64,000 bases of DNA from JAIVJZ01 sp036386515 (GTDB taxonomy: Bacteria; Acidobacteriota; Blastocatellia; Pyrinomonadales; Pyrinomonadaceae). Positions 1 through 7,546 of this stretch are shown one piece after another. The stretch spans positions 18,577 to 82,576 of the forward strand of contig DASVVO010000078.1 in the NCBI GenBank assembly GCA_036386515.1. Direction: 5' to 3'. The notes beneath the pieces were generated by a model. That model was not told the DNA's origin and made no database searches. It saw nothing but the letters and a program-made list of their open reading frames with translations. The position numbers and the translations under genes are program-made. The stretch's first letter is position 1. Each line of letters opens with the position of its first letter.

Positions 1-262
1 GTTCGAACACCTTCGCCGCGTTGGCGGCCTTGCGCTCCGCCTCCTCTTCCCTCTTCGTCGGCGGCGCGCTCACACGCCGCTGCCGTTGTCGCTGCTCCTG
101 CTGCGGCGGCTGTGCTTCCTGTCCCTCCTGCGCCACGGTCGGAGGGGCGACGGGCGCGAGGCTCGCGCCCGTCAAACAGAGCGCGATGAGCGCAGACCGC
201 CACGGCGACGACGACCAACACCACCGCCACCATCGCGCCTTACTCGACGACAAATGCTTCAT
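1..262 (-). CDS. SYLF-domain protein, N-terminal part (cut by window edge)
   Basis: An open frame runs from an ATG at 262 leftwards off the window. It encodes about 87 residues: a basic start, a hydrophobic signal-like stretch (SALIALCLTGASLAPVA), a Gln/Pro-rich linker, then KREEEAERKAANAAKVF. That last stretch closely matches the segment of the next gene (284-1018) leading into its SYLF domain (EEAREQANKAAKVF), so this is probably a second, tandem SYLF (Ysc84-like lipid-binding) protein. An AAGG-type ribosome site lies about six bases before the ATG, and the gene starts 21 bases after its paralogue's stop, implying co-transcription. The SYLF domain itself lies outside the window, so the call rests on N-terminal similarity only. 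Confidence 0.6.
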   Translation of the reverse strand, partial: MKHLSSSKARWWRWCWSSSPWRSALIALCLTGASLAPVAPPTVAQEGQEAQPPQQEQRQRQRRVSAPPTKREEEAERKAANAAKVFE

Positions 263-283
263 GCCTTCAGACCTTTCTCGAAC

Positions 284-1018
284 TTACTTGCGCGAGTAGC
301 GCGACAGTTGCAACGGGAAATTACGCACGCTCTGGGGAATCCACGGCTTGCCGCCGCGCATCAGCCCCTGCCCCGTCAGCAGTTCCCTGGCCTTCATGCC
401 GTAGACGGCCTCGTTGTCTTTGTTGTCGGGGTTGATGACGACGCCCTTCAGTTCGAGACCGGCGAAGAGACCCTTGCTGCGTGAATATGAAAGGATGGCG
501 GCGCGGAGTTGGATGTCGGTCGAGGCGCTGGCCGCGCGCCCGACGGGGCCGGCGGCGATGCTGCCCTCGCCGCCGATCTCAAACTTGTCGTCGAGCAATC
601 CCTTCACCGCGTCTTCGTTCATAAAGAGGAGCACGAAGTCGGTGGAAGACGCGCCGAGTTGGGGGCCGATGCTGCCGCCGCCGAGGTTGAAGAAGGCGGG
701 CGCGCTCCACCCGCCGGGGATGCGACGGCTGATCACGCCGCGCCCGCCGCGCCCGCCGACGAGCAGAAACCCCGCCTTGATCACGTCTGGGAAGACGGCG
801 ACGGCTTCGGCCTTGTCGATCAACTCTCGCGGGATCGCCCGCTCCGGCGTAGACATGATCTGGCGGAAAACTTTCGCCGCCTTGTTCGCCTGTTCGCGCG
901 CTTCCTCCTGCGCCTTGAGTTCTTTTTTACCAGCCTGCGCCGGGGCGTCTAAGGCCGCCGCCGAGGCGAGAACGCAAAACAGCAACGCGCAGGTCAGTCG
1001 TTTCCAAAATGATTTCAT
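284..1018 (-). CDS. SYLF-domain lipid-binding protein (Ysc84 family)
   Basis: This gene encodes 244 residues: signal peptide (MKSFWKRLTCALLFCVLASA, cleavage near AQA), a short charged helix (about 28-45), then a complete SYLF domain with typical motifs (AVAVFPDVIKAGFLLVGGRG, GGGSIGPQLGASSTDFVLLF, GPVGRAASASTD, YSRSKGLFAGLELKG). The family binds phosphoinositide-type lipids in eukaryotes; bacterial members are secreted or periplasmic and of uncertain role. An upstream in-frame start would add 22 residues, but the ATG at 1018 is preceded by AGGAG nine bases upstream and followed by a proper signal peptide, so it was chosen. A second SYLF gene follows 21 bases downstream. Family call is secure; physiological role is not known. 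Confidence 0.9.
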   Translation of the reverse strand: MKSFWKRLTCALLFCVLASAAALDAPAQAGKKELKAQEEAREQANKAAKVFRQIMSTPERAIPRELIDKAEAVAVFPDVIKAGFLLVGGRGGRGVISRRIPGGWSAPAFFNLGGGSIGPQLGASSTDFVLLFMNEDAVKGLLDDKFEIGGEGSIAAGPVGRAASASTDIQLRAAILSYSRSKGLFAGLELKGVVINPDNKDNEAVYGMKARELLTGQGLMRGGKPWIPQSVRNFPLQLSRYSRK

Positions 1019-1364
1019 GCTTCTTCTCCTTAACAACGTCCGAAAAAATGATAATGCGGCGGCGACACCGGAAGGGGAGAACAAGCGTGTTCGCTGTCCG
1101 GCGGGGAGAGATCATTCGAGTGTGTCGCGCCTTTTGTTATTACGCGCACATCTTAGCAAGCGGATGGGGCAAGGGGAAGGGGGAGCGAGCAAAAACTGGT
1201 AAAAGGGGAAGGAGCAAAGGGTAAGCAGGTAAACACGGGTAAGGGGGAAGGGGCAAAGGGTAAGGGTAAAGAGAAAACACTGCGCGGCCTGAGTTTTCCT
1301 CCTTTCCCCTTTCCCCCTTACCCGTTTACCCCGTACCCCTTCCCCCTTCCCCCTTTCCCAAGAT
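1019..1364. repeat. intergenic heptad inverted-repeat array (GGGTAAG type)
   Basis: No gene is seen here. From about 1196 to 1275 the sequence is purine-rich and made of 7-base units such as GGGTAAG, GGGGAAG and GGGCAAA. From about 1308 to 1362 it is the pyrimidine-rich counterpart (CTTTCCC, TTCCCCC, TTTACCC). The two arms are near reverse complements around an unrelated loop of roughly 30 bases, so the transcript could fold into a long imperfect hairpin. It lies between the stop of the beta-barrel-like gene and the start of the SYLF gene, both on the minus strand. It is one of a series of heptad arrays with different units in this window. Confidence 0.75.
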
Positions 1365-1892
1365 TTAAAACGCGACGCTATAACTCACGCCCGGATACTT
1401 GCTCTTGACCATGATGAGCGAGAAGGCGTGGCGGTCGTAGCTGTAATTCAAAATCGGATGGAAGTTGATGCCGTTGTGCGTCAGGAGCGCGGAGAAATTC
1501 TTGTTGAGTTGAATGCTCATGCCGCCGACAGGCAGAAATCTGTGTTGGAACGTGCCGTAAACCACGCCGACGTAGGGCGCGATGGGAAGCCCCGTCTCGC
1601 GCCGCAGGCTCTTGCTCAGGGTCAGGTAATAAGACTGACCGGACGGCGTGCCGATGCGGTCGGAACTCGTGCCGATCATCAGGGCGGGACGCCGCTTCGT
1701 CTCCGTCAAAATAAGCAGGTTGGCGATGGGCGCAACCTCGTCCGCGCCGGGGTTATATTCCACACCGGCCGTCAGACGCGGATGGAATTTGTAAGTTAAA
1801 GTTGTGCGGACGGTGGCGCGCGGAATCTGCTTCGAGAGCACGCGCATGCCGTAAACCCAACGCTCTTTGTGTTCGTTTCCTGCCCCGCTCAC
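1365..1892 (-). CDS. uncharacterised protein, beta-strand rich, outer-membrane barrel-like
   Basis: The product has 175 residues from a GTG at 1892, 27 bases after the stop of the thioredoxin-like gene. A GAAGG-type ribosome site precedes it. No family is recognised. The protein alternates hydrophobic and polar residues and has many aromatic strand-like segments (TTLTYKFHPRLTAGVEYNP, YYLTLSKSL, PILNYSYDRHAFSLIMVKS), and it ends in a phenylalanine (YSVAF), a common C-terminal signal of outer-membrane barrels. No signal peptide is visible at the N terminus, which is odd for an exported barrel. It may be the C-terminal part of an older, longer gene, or the start may be mis-assigned. It is the last gene of the metal-resistance run. 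Function unknown. Confidence 0.55.
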   Translation of the reverse strand: MSGAGNEHKERWVYGMRVLSKQIPRATVRTTLTYKFHPRLTAGVEYNPGADEVAPIANLLILTETKRRPALMIGTSSDRIGTPSGQSYYLTLSKSLRRETGLPIAPYVGVVYGTFQHRFLPVGGMSIQLNKNFSALLTHNGINFHPILNYSYDRHAFSLIMVKSKYPGVSYSVAF

Positions 1893-1919
1893 GGCGCGGC
1901 CTTCGCCCGGTCAAGAGGG

Positions 1920-2912
1920 TCAAGAGGGCACGCTCGACGCGTGCTCCTCTTCCTTCGCGGCCGCCGTTTCTACCCGAGCCGGTTCTTTCGCGCGCGGCGT
2001 CGTGTCGGCCGGTTCGCGCTCCCCTGCCGTTGCCGCCTGCGCCAGCAGTTCGTCGATCTTTTGCTTCACGTCGGCCTCTTTGACGACGCCGCTGCGATGC
2101 CAGACGATGCGGCCGTCGCGGCCGATGATGACCGTGCCGGGGAGCACGGGCGCGAGGCCGAACCGCTCCATGTCGCCCGTGGTGGCGCCGAGCCAGACGG
2201 GGAAATTGAGTTTGGTCTCCTTGATGAACTGCATCACCTGCGGGCGCGCCGCCGCGTCTTCGGCCGTCGCGCCGACGACCTGCACGCCGAGCGCGGCGTA
2301 GTTGTTCTGAATCCGGGCGAGGTCGGGCATCTCTTTGCGGCACGGCACGCAGTAGGTCGCCCAGAAATTGAGCACCACGATGCGCCCGCGCAGCGCGCTC
2401 AAACGCTGCTCCGCGCCGAAGAGGTCTTTGAGCGCGAGTTCCACTTCCGTGCCGATCACTTTCGCGTCCTGTAAGGCGGAGGCGTTTGCGCCGCCCGCAT
2501 CCGCGACGACTTGCAGCGCGTCAACCTTCACATAGCTTTTTCGTTCCGCCCCGCGCCGCGCGAGCGTGCCCGCCACCTCCACGCGCTTGCCCATGTAGGC
2601 GAGCCAGTTTTTCGCGCCCTTGTCGAAGCGGCCGTCTTCGAGCAGGTAGAGCGCGAAAGTGTTCCCTTCCTTCACGGCGAGCGCGGCGTCAACGCCCTTC
2701 GCGGCGCAATCGACCGCGCACTTCAAGTCGGCCGCCGTGCCGTAAGGCGTCTTCGCCCGGTCGTCCGACTCGAACCAGCAGACCGAGCACACGATCTGTC
2801 CTTCCAACTTCACCGCCGCGTTTCCCGCTTCCTCCTGCGCCCGCGCCGGCGACACCGCCGCCAGTGCAACGACGACCAGCGCGAACGCGTAGCCCATCAA
2901 CAACTTTTTCAT
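1920..2912 (-). CDS. TlpA-like thioredoxin-fold protein with N-terminal Cys-rich domain
   Basis: This gene encodes 330 residues. The signal peptide is MKKLLMGYAFALVVVALAAV with cleavage after ARA. A first domain of about 120 residues carries IVCSVCWFE and LKCAVDCAAKG, four cysteines that look like a metal or redox site. The second domain is TlpA/ResA-like with NFWATYCVPCRKEMPDL (active-site CVPC) and the usual cis-Pro region (LAPVLPGTVIIGRDG). Such proteins reduce disulfides or metal-site cysteines in the periplasm. The ATG at 2912 has GGGAGA upstream; an earlier in-frame start would place 20 residues before the signal peptide. It follows the CDF gene by 32 bases at the end of the copper cluster, suggesting a role in keeping copper-protein thiols reduced. 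That role is inferred from context. Confidence 0.85.
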   Translation of the reverse strand: MKKLLMGYAFALVVVALAAVSPARAQEEAGNAAVKLEGQIVCSVCWFESDDRAKTPYGTAADLKCAVDCAAKGVDAALAVKEGNTFALYLLEDGRFDKGAKNWLAYMGKRVEVAGTLARRGAERKSYVKVDALQVVADAGGANASALQDAKVIGTEVELALKDLFGAEQRLSALRGRIVVLNFWATYCVPCRKEMPDLARIQNNYAALGVQVVGATAEDAAARPQVMQFIKETKLNFPVWLGATTGDMERFGLAPVLPGTVIIGRDGRIVWHRSGVVKEADVKQKIDELLAQAATAGEREPADTTPRAKEPARVETAAAKEEEHASSVPS

Positions 2913-2944
2913 TCTAAAATTCTCCCGCGCGAAAACGCGCGATG

Positions 2945-3595
2945 CTAATGACACGTCCCTTGCACGCAGCAACGCTCGCCGCGTAAAGCCCTGTAACCCT
3001 CGACGCCGATGAGCGGAACCATCAACAACGCCGCGACCGGGTCAGCCCACCACCAACCGACGAGCGCGTTCAACGCCAACCCGCCGAGCAGGATCGCGGA
3101 GAGATAGGTGCAGAGTTCGGTCTGCTTCGCGTCCGCCGACATCGCCGCGCTGTCGAGGCCGCGCGCCACGCGTCGTTTCGCGCGCGCCAGAAGCGGCATC
3201 ACGACGAGCGAGGCGGCGGCCAACACGATCCCCGGCACGCTTCGCTCCGGCAACGCGCGCCGCGAGAGCGAGACGACCGCCTCGTAGCCGACGTAAATCG
3301 CCAGCGCGAGGAAACAGACGCCGACGATGCGGAGGCTTAAAGCTTCCACGCGCTCGCGCCGCCGCTCGTCCATCTCGGCGCGCAGCCGCCAGAGCAGCAC
3401 CGCGCCGGATGTCACCTCGATCACGCTGTCGAAGCCGAAGCCCACGAGCGCGATGCTGCCCGCGAGCGCGCCGAAAGCGATGGCGATCAAACCTTCGAGA
3501 CTGTTGTAAGCAATCGTGAAGTATTCGAGTCGCTGCCCGCGCACGGCGAAGCGCGCGCGTTCGTCGTGCATCAACTGTCCGGCGGTCTGGTTCAT
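2945..3595 (-). CDS. minimal cation diffusion facilitator-like transporter with Cys/His tail
   Basis: The protein has 216 residues and about six hydrophobic helices, with the CDF-type signatures GFGFDSVIEVTSGAVLLWR (helix 2) and LGGLALNALVGWWWADPVAA (helix 5), each carrying an acidic metal-site residue. It is shorter than classical CDF exporters (about 300) because the cytoplasmic C-terminal domain is missing. The chain instead ends RCCVQGTCH, a possible metal-binding tail. CDF proteins export divalent cations by proton antiport across the inner membrane. GGAG lies six bases before the ATG. It sits in the minus-strand copper/heavy-metal run between the PCYCGC lipoprotein and the thioredoxin-like gene. 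Substrate cannot be read from the sequence. Confidence 0.8.
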   Translation of the reverse strand: MNQTAGQLMHDERARFAVRGQRLEYFTIAYNSLEGLIAIAFGALAGSIALVGFGFDSVIEVTSGAVLLWRLRAEMDERRRERVEALSLRIVGVCFLALAIYVGYEAVVSLSRRALPERSVPGIVLAAASLVVMPLLARAKRRVARGLDSAAMSADAKQTELCTYLSAILLGGLALNALVGWWWADPVAALLMVPLIGVEGYRALRGERCCVQGTCH

Positions 3596-3653
3596 AACTT
3601 CTCCGTCCGAAGCCCATCACGCGGCGGCGCGGACGCGGCGACGGCTACTACTA

Positions 3654-4256
3654 CTATTGCGCCTGTCCATACTGGGCGATGATGCGCTCGCGTATCTGCG
3701 CCGGGTTGAGCCGTTCCTCTTTTTGCAGCTTGTAGGCGAGCAACGCTTCCTCGACGCAGACGGCGCAGTGCGCGGCGTGGTCGTCAACGAAACAGGTCTG
3801 CAAACTCTTGTGGCCGAAGCCTTCGTCGCAGTGGCAATAGCAAGGCAGTTGCGCGATGGTTTGCGGTATCTCTTTGACGGCCGCGTAGGCCATCCGCGTC
3901 AGCCCCGTGAATTGCGCTGCCGGGAGGACGGGCGGCAGATTCTTCAAGTCGGCGGCGGTGGCGGCGAAGCGCGGCACGCGTCCCGGCGCGCCGTGCGAGT
4001 GGCCGTGGTGAGCGTCGTCGTCGGCCGCCGTCGCCGGGGCGTTCGTCTCTCCCGCGCCGTGCGCGGCCTGCGGAACGACTCGCGCAGTTTGCGGCGGCGA
4101 CGCCTGCTCGCGGGCGGGTGTCGCCGTCGCGGTCGCCGCTGGTTGACGCGAGGCGGCCGGTTCGGAAGCCGCCCCGCCGCACGCCTGCAACATCAACGCC
4201 GCCGCGAACACGCAGCCGCACGCGAGCATGTGGGTGATTTTTCGAGATGTCTTCAT
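3654..4256 (-). CDS. PCYCGC/CYCXC-type periplasmic lipoprotein
   Basis: This gene encodes 200 residues starting at the ATG (4256) that follows an AGGAG. An N-terminal signal with the lipobox LMLQACGG indicates a lipoprotein. A low-complexity Ala/Pro/Thr linker with HHGHSHG (possible metal ligands) is followed by the diagnostic core LPCYCHCDEGFGHKSLQTCF and CAVCVEEA. This cysteine pattern belongs to the PCYCGC (CYCXC) family, whose biochemical function is not settled but which recurs beside metal and redox genes. The gene lies 53 bases downstream of the His-rich outer-membrane gene. A role in binding copper or other thiophilic metals in the periplasm is inferred from residues and neighbours. 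Confidence 0.85.
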   Translation of the reverse strand: MKTSRKITHMLACGCVFAAALMLQACGGAASEPAASRQPAATATATPAREQASPPQTARVVPQAAHGAGETNAPATAADDDAHHGHSHGAPGRVPRFAATAADLKNLPPVLPAAQFTGLTRMAYAAVKEIPQTIAQLPCYCHCDEGFGHKSLQTCFVDDHAAHCAVCVEEALLAYKLQKEERLNPAQIRERIIAQYGQAQ

Positions 4257-4309
4257 CGGTGTTCCTGTCTCCTTGGGAATGATCGAAGCGATAATGTTTG
4301 AATTCGCGC

Positions 4310-6295
4310 TCAATGTTTGTCGTGGGCGTCGTGCGCGTCTTTGTCGCCCGCCGGGTCGCCGTGCCTGTCGTGCCCGTCCATCTTCATGCGGCCGGGACGA
4401 AAGCGCAGGAAAAACTTGTACGACTTCGGGCTTGCGCCGTAGACGGAATCGAGGATGGCGGGCTTGGAATAGAACGTGAAGTCGCCGCCGAGGCCGACCG
4501 ATAGTTTATCCGTGTTCCACACGTCGCGCACGTAGCCGAAGGTGTATGCGCCGATGCGAAACTGCGGGTGCGTGTCGTGGTCGAAGCCGAGCGCGTCGAG
4601 TTCGGCGTGGCGCAGCAGTTCGCTCTTGTCGGCGAGTTCGAGGCGCGTGTAGAGATAATTCCGGTCGCGGAAGTTTGCGGTCGTCTCGAAGGTGTAGCCG
4701 TTGAGGTTGAAGATTTCGCCGTCGTGACTTTCGTGATTGCGTCCCCAGATGAAGGCCGCCGCGAGGTTGCCGCGCGCGAAAGGTTTGTTGTACTGCACGG
4801 AGGCGGTGGTGCGTCGCACGTCGCCCTCGTGCGATTGTTCGGGGTTACGCAAAAAGCCGTGGCTCACTTGAAACGCCCAGTTGGCATTGGGCGCGAAACT
4901 GAGACGCGCCGAGCGCGAGTTGAACGGGTTGAACTCGAAATTGTAGCGTCGCTCGTCCGGCTCGCGCCCGTTGAAGAGAGAGCCTTCGAGTTTGAACCAG
5001 CGATAGGTGAAGCCGGTGGTGAAGACGCCGAAGGAGATGTGGGTCGAGTCCTGCAAGTGGTGCGTGAGCGGCGCGGTGGGGTTCTCCGAGGCGGAGGCGC
5101 GGTGCATGAAGGCGACGGGGCCGAGCGCGGGTTCGCCGGGAAAGCCGAAATAGGCGTACCACGTGGCACGCTCGCCCACAGGCACGGTGTATTGCGCGGA
5201 GAGTTCCATGAACAGGTCGTGCGGGTGCTGCGCGTCGATGATCGGCTCGCCCTTGTAAACCTCGCCGGTCTGGAAAAGCTGCGGCGACCCCGCGCCCGAA
5301 AAGGTCAGCGGTTCGACGCTGAGCATCGCGCGCAGTTGCAACGTGCCCGCGCCGACGCGCCGGTAGGCCATCGGCATGATCCAGTTCTGCGACTCGAACT
5401 TCGTCACGCCGCGCAAGCCCCCTTGCGCGTTCACGCCGACCTTCGCCTCGCCGTGGAACATGAACAGCCAGTCGCCGTAGAACTTGTGCGTCATGTGCAT
5501 CGGCGAGGTGGCGGGCTGCCAGGCCGTGCCCGACCCCATCTGCCCCATCGGCGTGAAGTTCGTGCGGCTCGCGCCGTTGCGAATCCCCATCACCTCGCCA
5601 GACATCACCATCAACTCATTAACTTCCGCTTCCGAAACTTCTTTGACGCCCTCCACGGCCGCCGCATCATTCGAGGCCGCGGCGTGCCCGGTGTGCATGC
5701 TGTGATCAACCGCTGCCACGGGCTTATCCGTCGCGGGCGCGACCTCCTGCGCCGGAGCGGGCGCATGTGTGCCGTGATCCACGACGGGAGGCGCGGCGGG
5801 GGTCGCAGGAGAGGGCGCGGGCGCGTCGAATTCCGATTGCCGGGTGGCGGGCGTCGGGCTGGCCTGCGGCATGACCGGCGAATGCGTGTGCGTGTGCGAC
5901 GGGGCTGCGGCGGGCGACGCGGCCTCGGTCAACGGTTGCGACGGCGTCGCGGCGGGCATGGCGGCGGGCGCGGCGGGCGATAGCGGCGCGGGCTGCTGCG
6001 TCGTGTCGTGGCCGACGTGAGTGTCGTGTGCGGCGGGCGGCGCGGCCTGCGTGCTTGCAGGTTGAGACGTGCGCTGCGCGCGTTTGCGTGGCGCGGGCGT
6101 CCGTTTTTTGGGTGCGGCCTTTTTCGGCGCGGCCTTCTTCGGCGCGGCCTTCTTCGGGACGGCGTGCCCTTCGTGGCCGCCGTGCTGTTCGTGCTGCGCC
6201 TGTGCGCCGCCGCTCGCGGCGCAGAGCGCGACGACGAACGCCAACGGGCGCAGGCACGCGCGCAGGCTGCGGTTCGCTGAATGCAAAATGTTCAT
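4310..6295 (-). CDS. His-rich outer-membrane protein of the copper cluster
   Basis: The product has 661 residues. After a signal peptide (cleavage near GAQAQ) comes a His-rich start (HEQHGGHEGH), four tandem KKAAP units, and a long Pro/Ala/Thr-rich linker dotted with His (about 40-240). The remaining 400 residues are beta-strand rich with aromatic girdles (MHMTHKFYGDWLFMFHGEAK, YNFEFNPFNSRSARLSF, YKFFLRFRPGRM), consistent with an outer-membrane barrel. The C-terminal tail is again His/Asp-rich (HDRHGDPAGDKDAHDAHDKH). GAGAGG lies about eight bases before the ATG. His-rich tails at both ends of a barrel in a copper operon suggest metal capture or efflux at the outer membrane. I cannot name a characterised family. 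Confidence 0.75.
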   Translation of the reverse strand: MNILHSANRSLRACLRPLAFVVALCAASGGAQAQHEQHGGHEGHAVPKKAAPKKAAPKKAAPKKRTPAPRKRAQRTSQPASTQAAPPAAHDTHVGHDTTQQPAPLSPAAPAAMPAATPSQPLTEAASPAAAPSHTHTHSPVMPQASPTPATRQSEFDAPAPSPATPAAPPVVDHGTHAPAPAQEVAPATDKPVAAVDHSMHTGHAAASNDAAAVEGVKEVSEAEVNELMVMSGEVMGIRNGASRTNFTPMGQMGSGTAWQPATSPMHMTHKFYGDWLFMFHGEAKVGVNAQGGLRGVTKFESQNWIMPMAYRRVGAGTLQLRAMLSVEPLTFSGAGSPQLFQTGEVYKGEPIIDAQHPHDLFMELSAQYTVPVGERATWYAYFGFPGEPALGPVAFMHRASASENPTAPLTHHLQDSTHISFGVFTTGFTYRWFKLEGSLFNGREPDERRYNFEFNPFNSRSARLSFAPNANWAFQVSHGFLRNPEQSHEGDVRRTTASVQYNKPFARGNLAAAFIWGRNHESHDGEIFNLNGYTFETTANFRDRNYLYTRLELADKSELLRHAELDALGFDHDTHPQFRIGAYTFGYVRDVWNTDKLSVGLGGDFTFYSKPAILDSVYGASPKSYKFFLRFRPGRMKMDGHDRHGDPAGDKDAHDAHDKH

Positions 6296-6463
6296 TAGTT
6301 ACCTCTCAAAAACCCTTCGGGCTTGAAGCGCGAAGCAAACGCGTCGGCGCATCGTTCCGGTCAATCTGTGTGACGCCAAAGTTGGAGCAGGGTTTCAGGC
6401 TCCCGGCCACCTCAAGATGCTCCGCGCGGGCGCGCAGAAGAGGCCGGAAACGTTTGAGAGAGG

Positions 6464-7009
6464 TTAGATGAGAAAGACGCCGAGCAGCAGGTGGCGACGC
6501 TCAAGCGGCGCGGGCGGCGCATGCTGCGAGGGCGCGAGGTGTGACAGGTGAGGCGGCGCGGGCGCGAACAGTTGGCGCGCGCGCGCGGATTCGCTCACGG
6601 CGTCGCGCTTGACCCTGGTCTGTTCCGGCGCGACGACAACGGCCGTCGCCGGAGTTTGACCTGATCCGCCCGCGCAACATTCGGCGCACGATTGGCCGCC
6701 GCGAGCCGCGACCCCGATTTCAGGCGGTGCCTCGGCCTCCTGCGCGCAATCCATTTCGGAGTGCGCCGCGCCGTCTGTTTGACGAGCGTTTGATGTTTCG
6801 TGCGCGGCATCATCATGCGAAGCGTCCTGCGCCGCCGTGTGGCGCGCGTTCGACTCGCCGATTTTGGCGCGGCAGCAGTCGTGCTCGTCGGGCGCGGAAG
6901 TCGCGCTCGCTTCGTGCAGGCACCAGGCGGAGGCGGCGACCGGCGCGCTGCTCCACACGCCCGCCGTGAGCGTGAGAAACAGGCCGCAGATGAGAGCCAA
7001 TCGCCGCAT
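6464..7009 (-). CDS. small exported Cys/His-rich protein, unknown function
   Basis: This gene encodes 181 residues: signal peptide (MRRLALICGLFLTLTAG, cleavage after VAASA), then a polar stretch with paired cysteines and histidines (EHDCCRAK, HDDAAHETS, CAECCAGG), and a C-terminal hydrophobic patch (RRHLLLGVFLI). No catalytic domain is recognised. The arrangement resembles short periplasmic metal-buffering proteins often encoded beside copper ATPases. No clear Shine-Dalgarno is seen before the ATG at 7009. It lies between the cupredoxin and the His-rich outer-membrane gene, with 135-170 base gaps on each side, so it may have its own promoter. Function is inferred only from Cys/His content and context. 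Confidence 0.65.
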   Translation of the reverse strand: MRRLALICGLFLTLTAGVWSSAPVAASAWCLHEASATSAPDEHDCCRAKIGESNARHTAAQDASHDDAAHETSNARQTDGAAHSEMDCAQEAEAPPEIGVAARGGQSCAECCAGGSGQTPATAVVVAPEQTRVKRDAVSESARARQLFAPAPPHLSHLAPSQHAPPAPLERRHLLLGVFLI

Positions 7010-7055
7010 AAATTCGCAGGGGTTTTCGATGCTTACCTTACAACCTTCCGGTTGC

Positions 7056-7061
7056 CGTCAA
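7056..7061 (-). promoter_or_regulatory. weak candidate promoter/operator between cupredoxin and Cys/His-rich gene
   Basis: On the minus strand TTGACG is followed by GCAACCGGAAGGTTG, which contains the small dyad CAACC-ggaa-GGTT, and then a poor -10 region (TAAGGT/TAAGCA). A dyad between -35 and -10 elements would fit a second metal-responsive promoter, but the -10 match is weak and the dyad short. Low confidence. Confidence 0.25.
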
Positions 7062-7144
7062 TTTATCACGAACGCTCCGCGCCGCCCTAATTCGCCCGGC
7101 CGCCAAAACGCGCCGCGCGCCTCATACGCCCCGCCGGGCGCGTT

Positions 7145-7525
7145 TCAATCCTCCACGATCAACTTGCCGCGCACCATGTTCATGCCGCAGTTGAACGTGA
7201 ACGCGCCCGCGCGCTCCGGCGTAAACCCGATCCGCGTCGTCTTGAAGGCGGGCAGCATGCGGCTGATCTGGAAGTCGCCGAAGACGACCTGCTCAGTGCA
7301 AGAGTTGGTTTCGTCGCGGTAGAAGTCGAGTTCGACGGGCACGCCGCGCTTGACGACGATCACGTCAGGCGTGTAGCCGCCCTTGACCATGATCTGCAAA
7401 CGCTGCGCGCCCGTCGCCGTTACGCTCGCCGCCGCGCGCACGCCTTCGCCCGCGAAGAAGTACCAGAGCACGAAGGCGATCGAAGCGACGCCCGCCAGTA
7501 AGACGATAATTTCCGACGTGTCCAT
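7145..7525 (-). CDS. membrane-anchored cupredoxin-domain protein
   Basis: This gene encodes 126 residues from the ATG (MDTSEI) that has GGGAGA six bases upstream; earlier in-frame starts sit too close to or inside that ribosome site. One N-terminal helix (IIVLLAGVASIAFVLWYFF) anchors the protein. The rest is a cupredoxin fold (about 40-126) with YTPDVIVVKRGVPVELDFYR, an internal Cys (NSCTEQVVF) and the C-terminal FNCGMNMVRGKLIVED holding Cys and Met ligands. Such domains bind copper at the periplasmic face and are often encoded with, or fused to, copper ATPases. It starts 22 bases after the ATPase stop, so the two are co-transcribed. It probably hands copper to or from the pump; this is inferred from family and context. 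Confidence 0.88.
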   Translation of the reverse strand: MDTSEIIVLLAGVASIAFVLWYFFAGEGVRAAASVTATGAQRLQIMVKGGYTPDVIVVKRGVPVELDFYRDETNSCTEQVVFGDFQISRMLPAFKTTRIGFTPERAGAFTFNCGMNMVRGKLIVED

Positions 7526-7546
7526 GTTCATTCTCCCAATCAAGTG

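Noticed and set aside
1196..1362. Heptad array as an ordinary rho-independent terminator
   Set aside because: Arms are imperfect and long, no T-tract follows, and sister arrays lie between divergent genes and before start codons.
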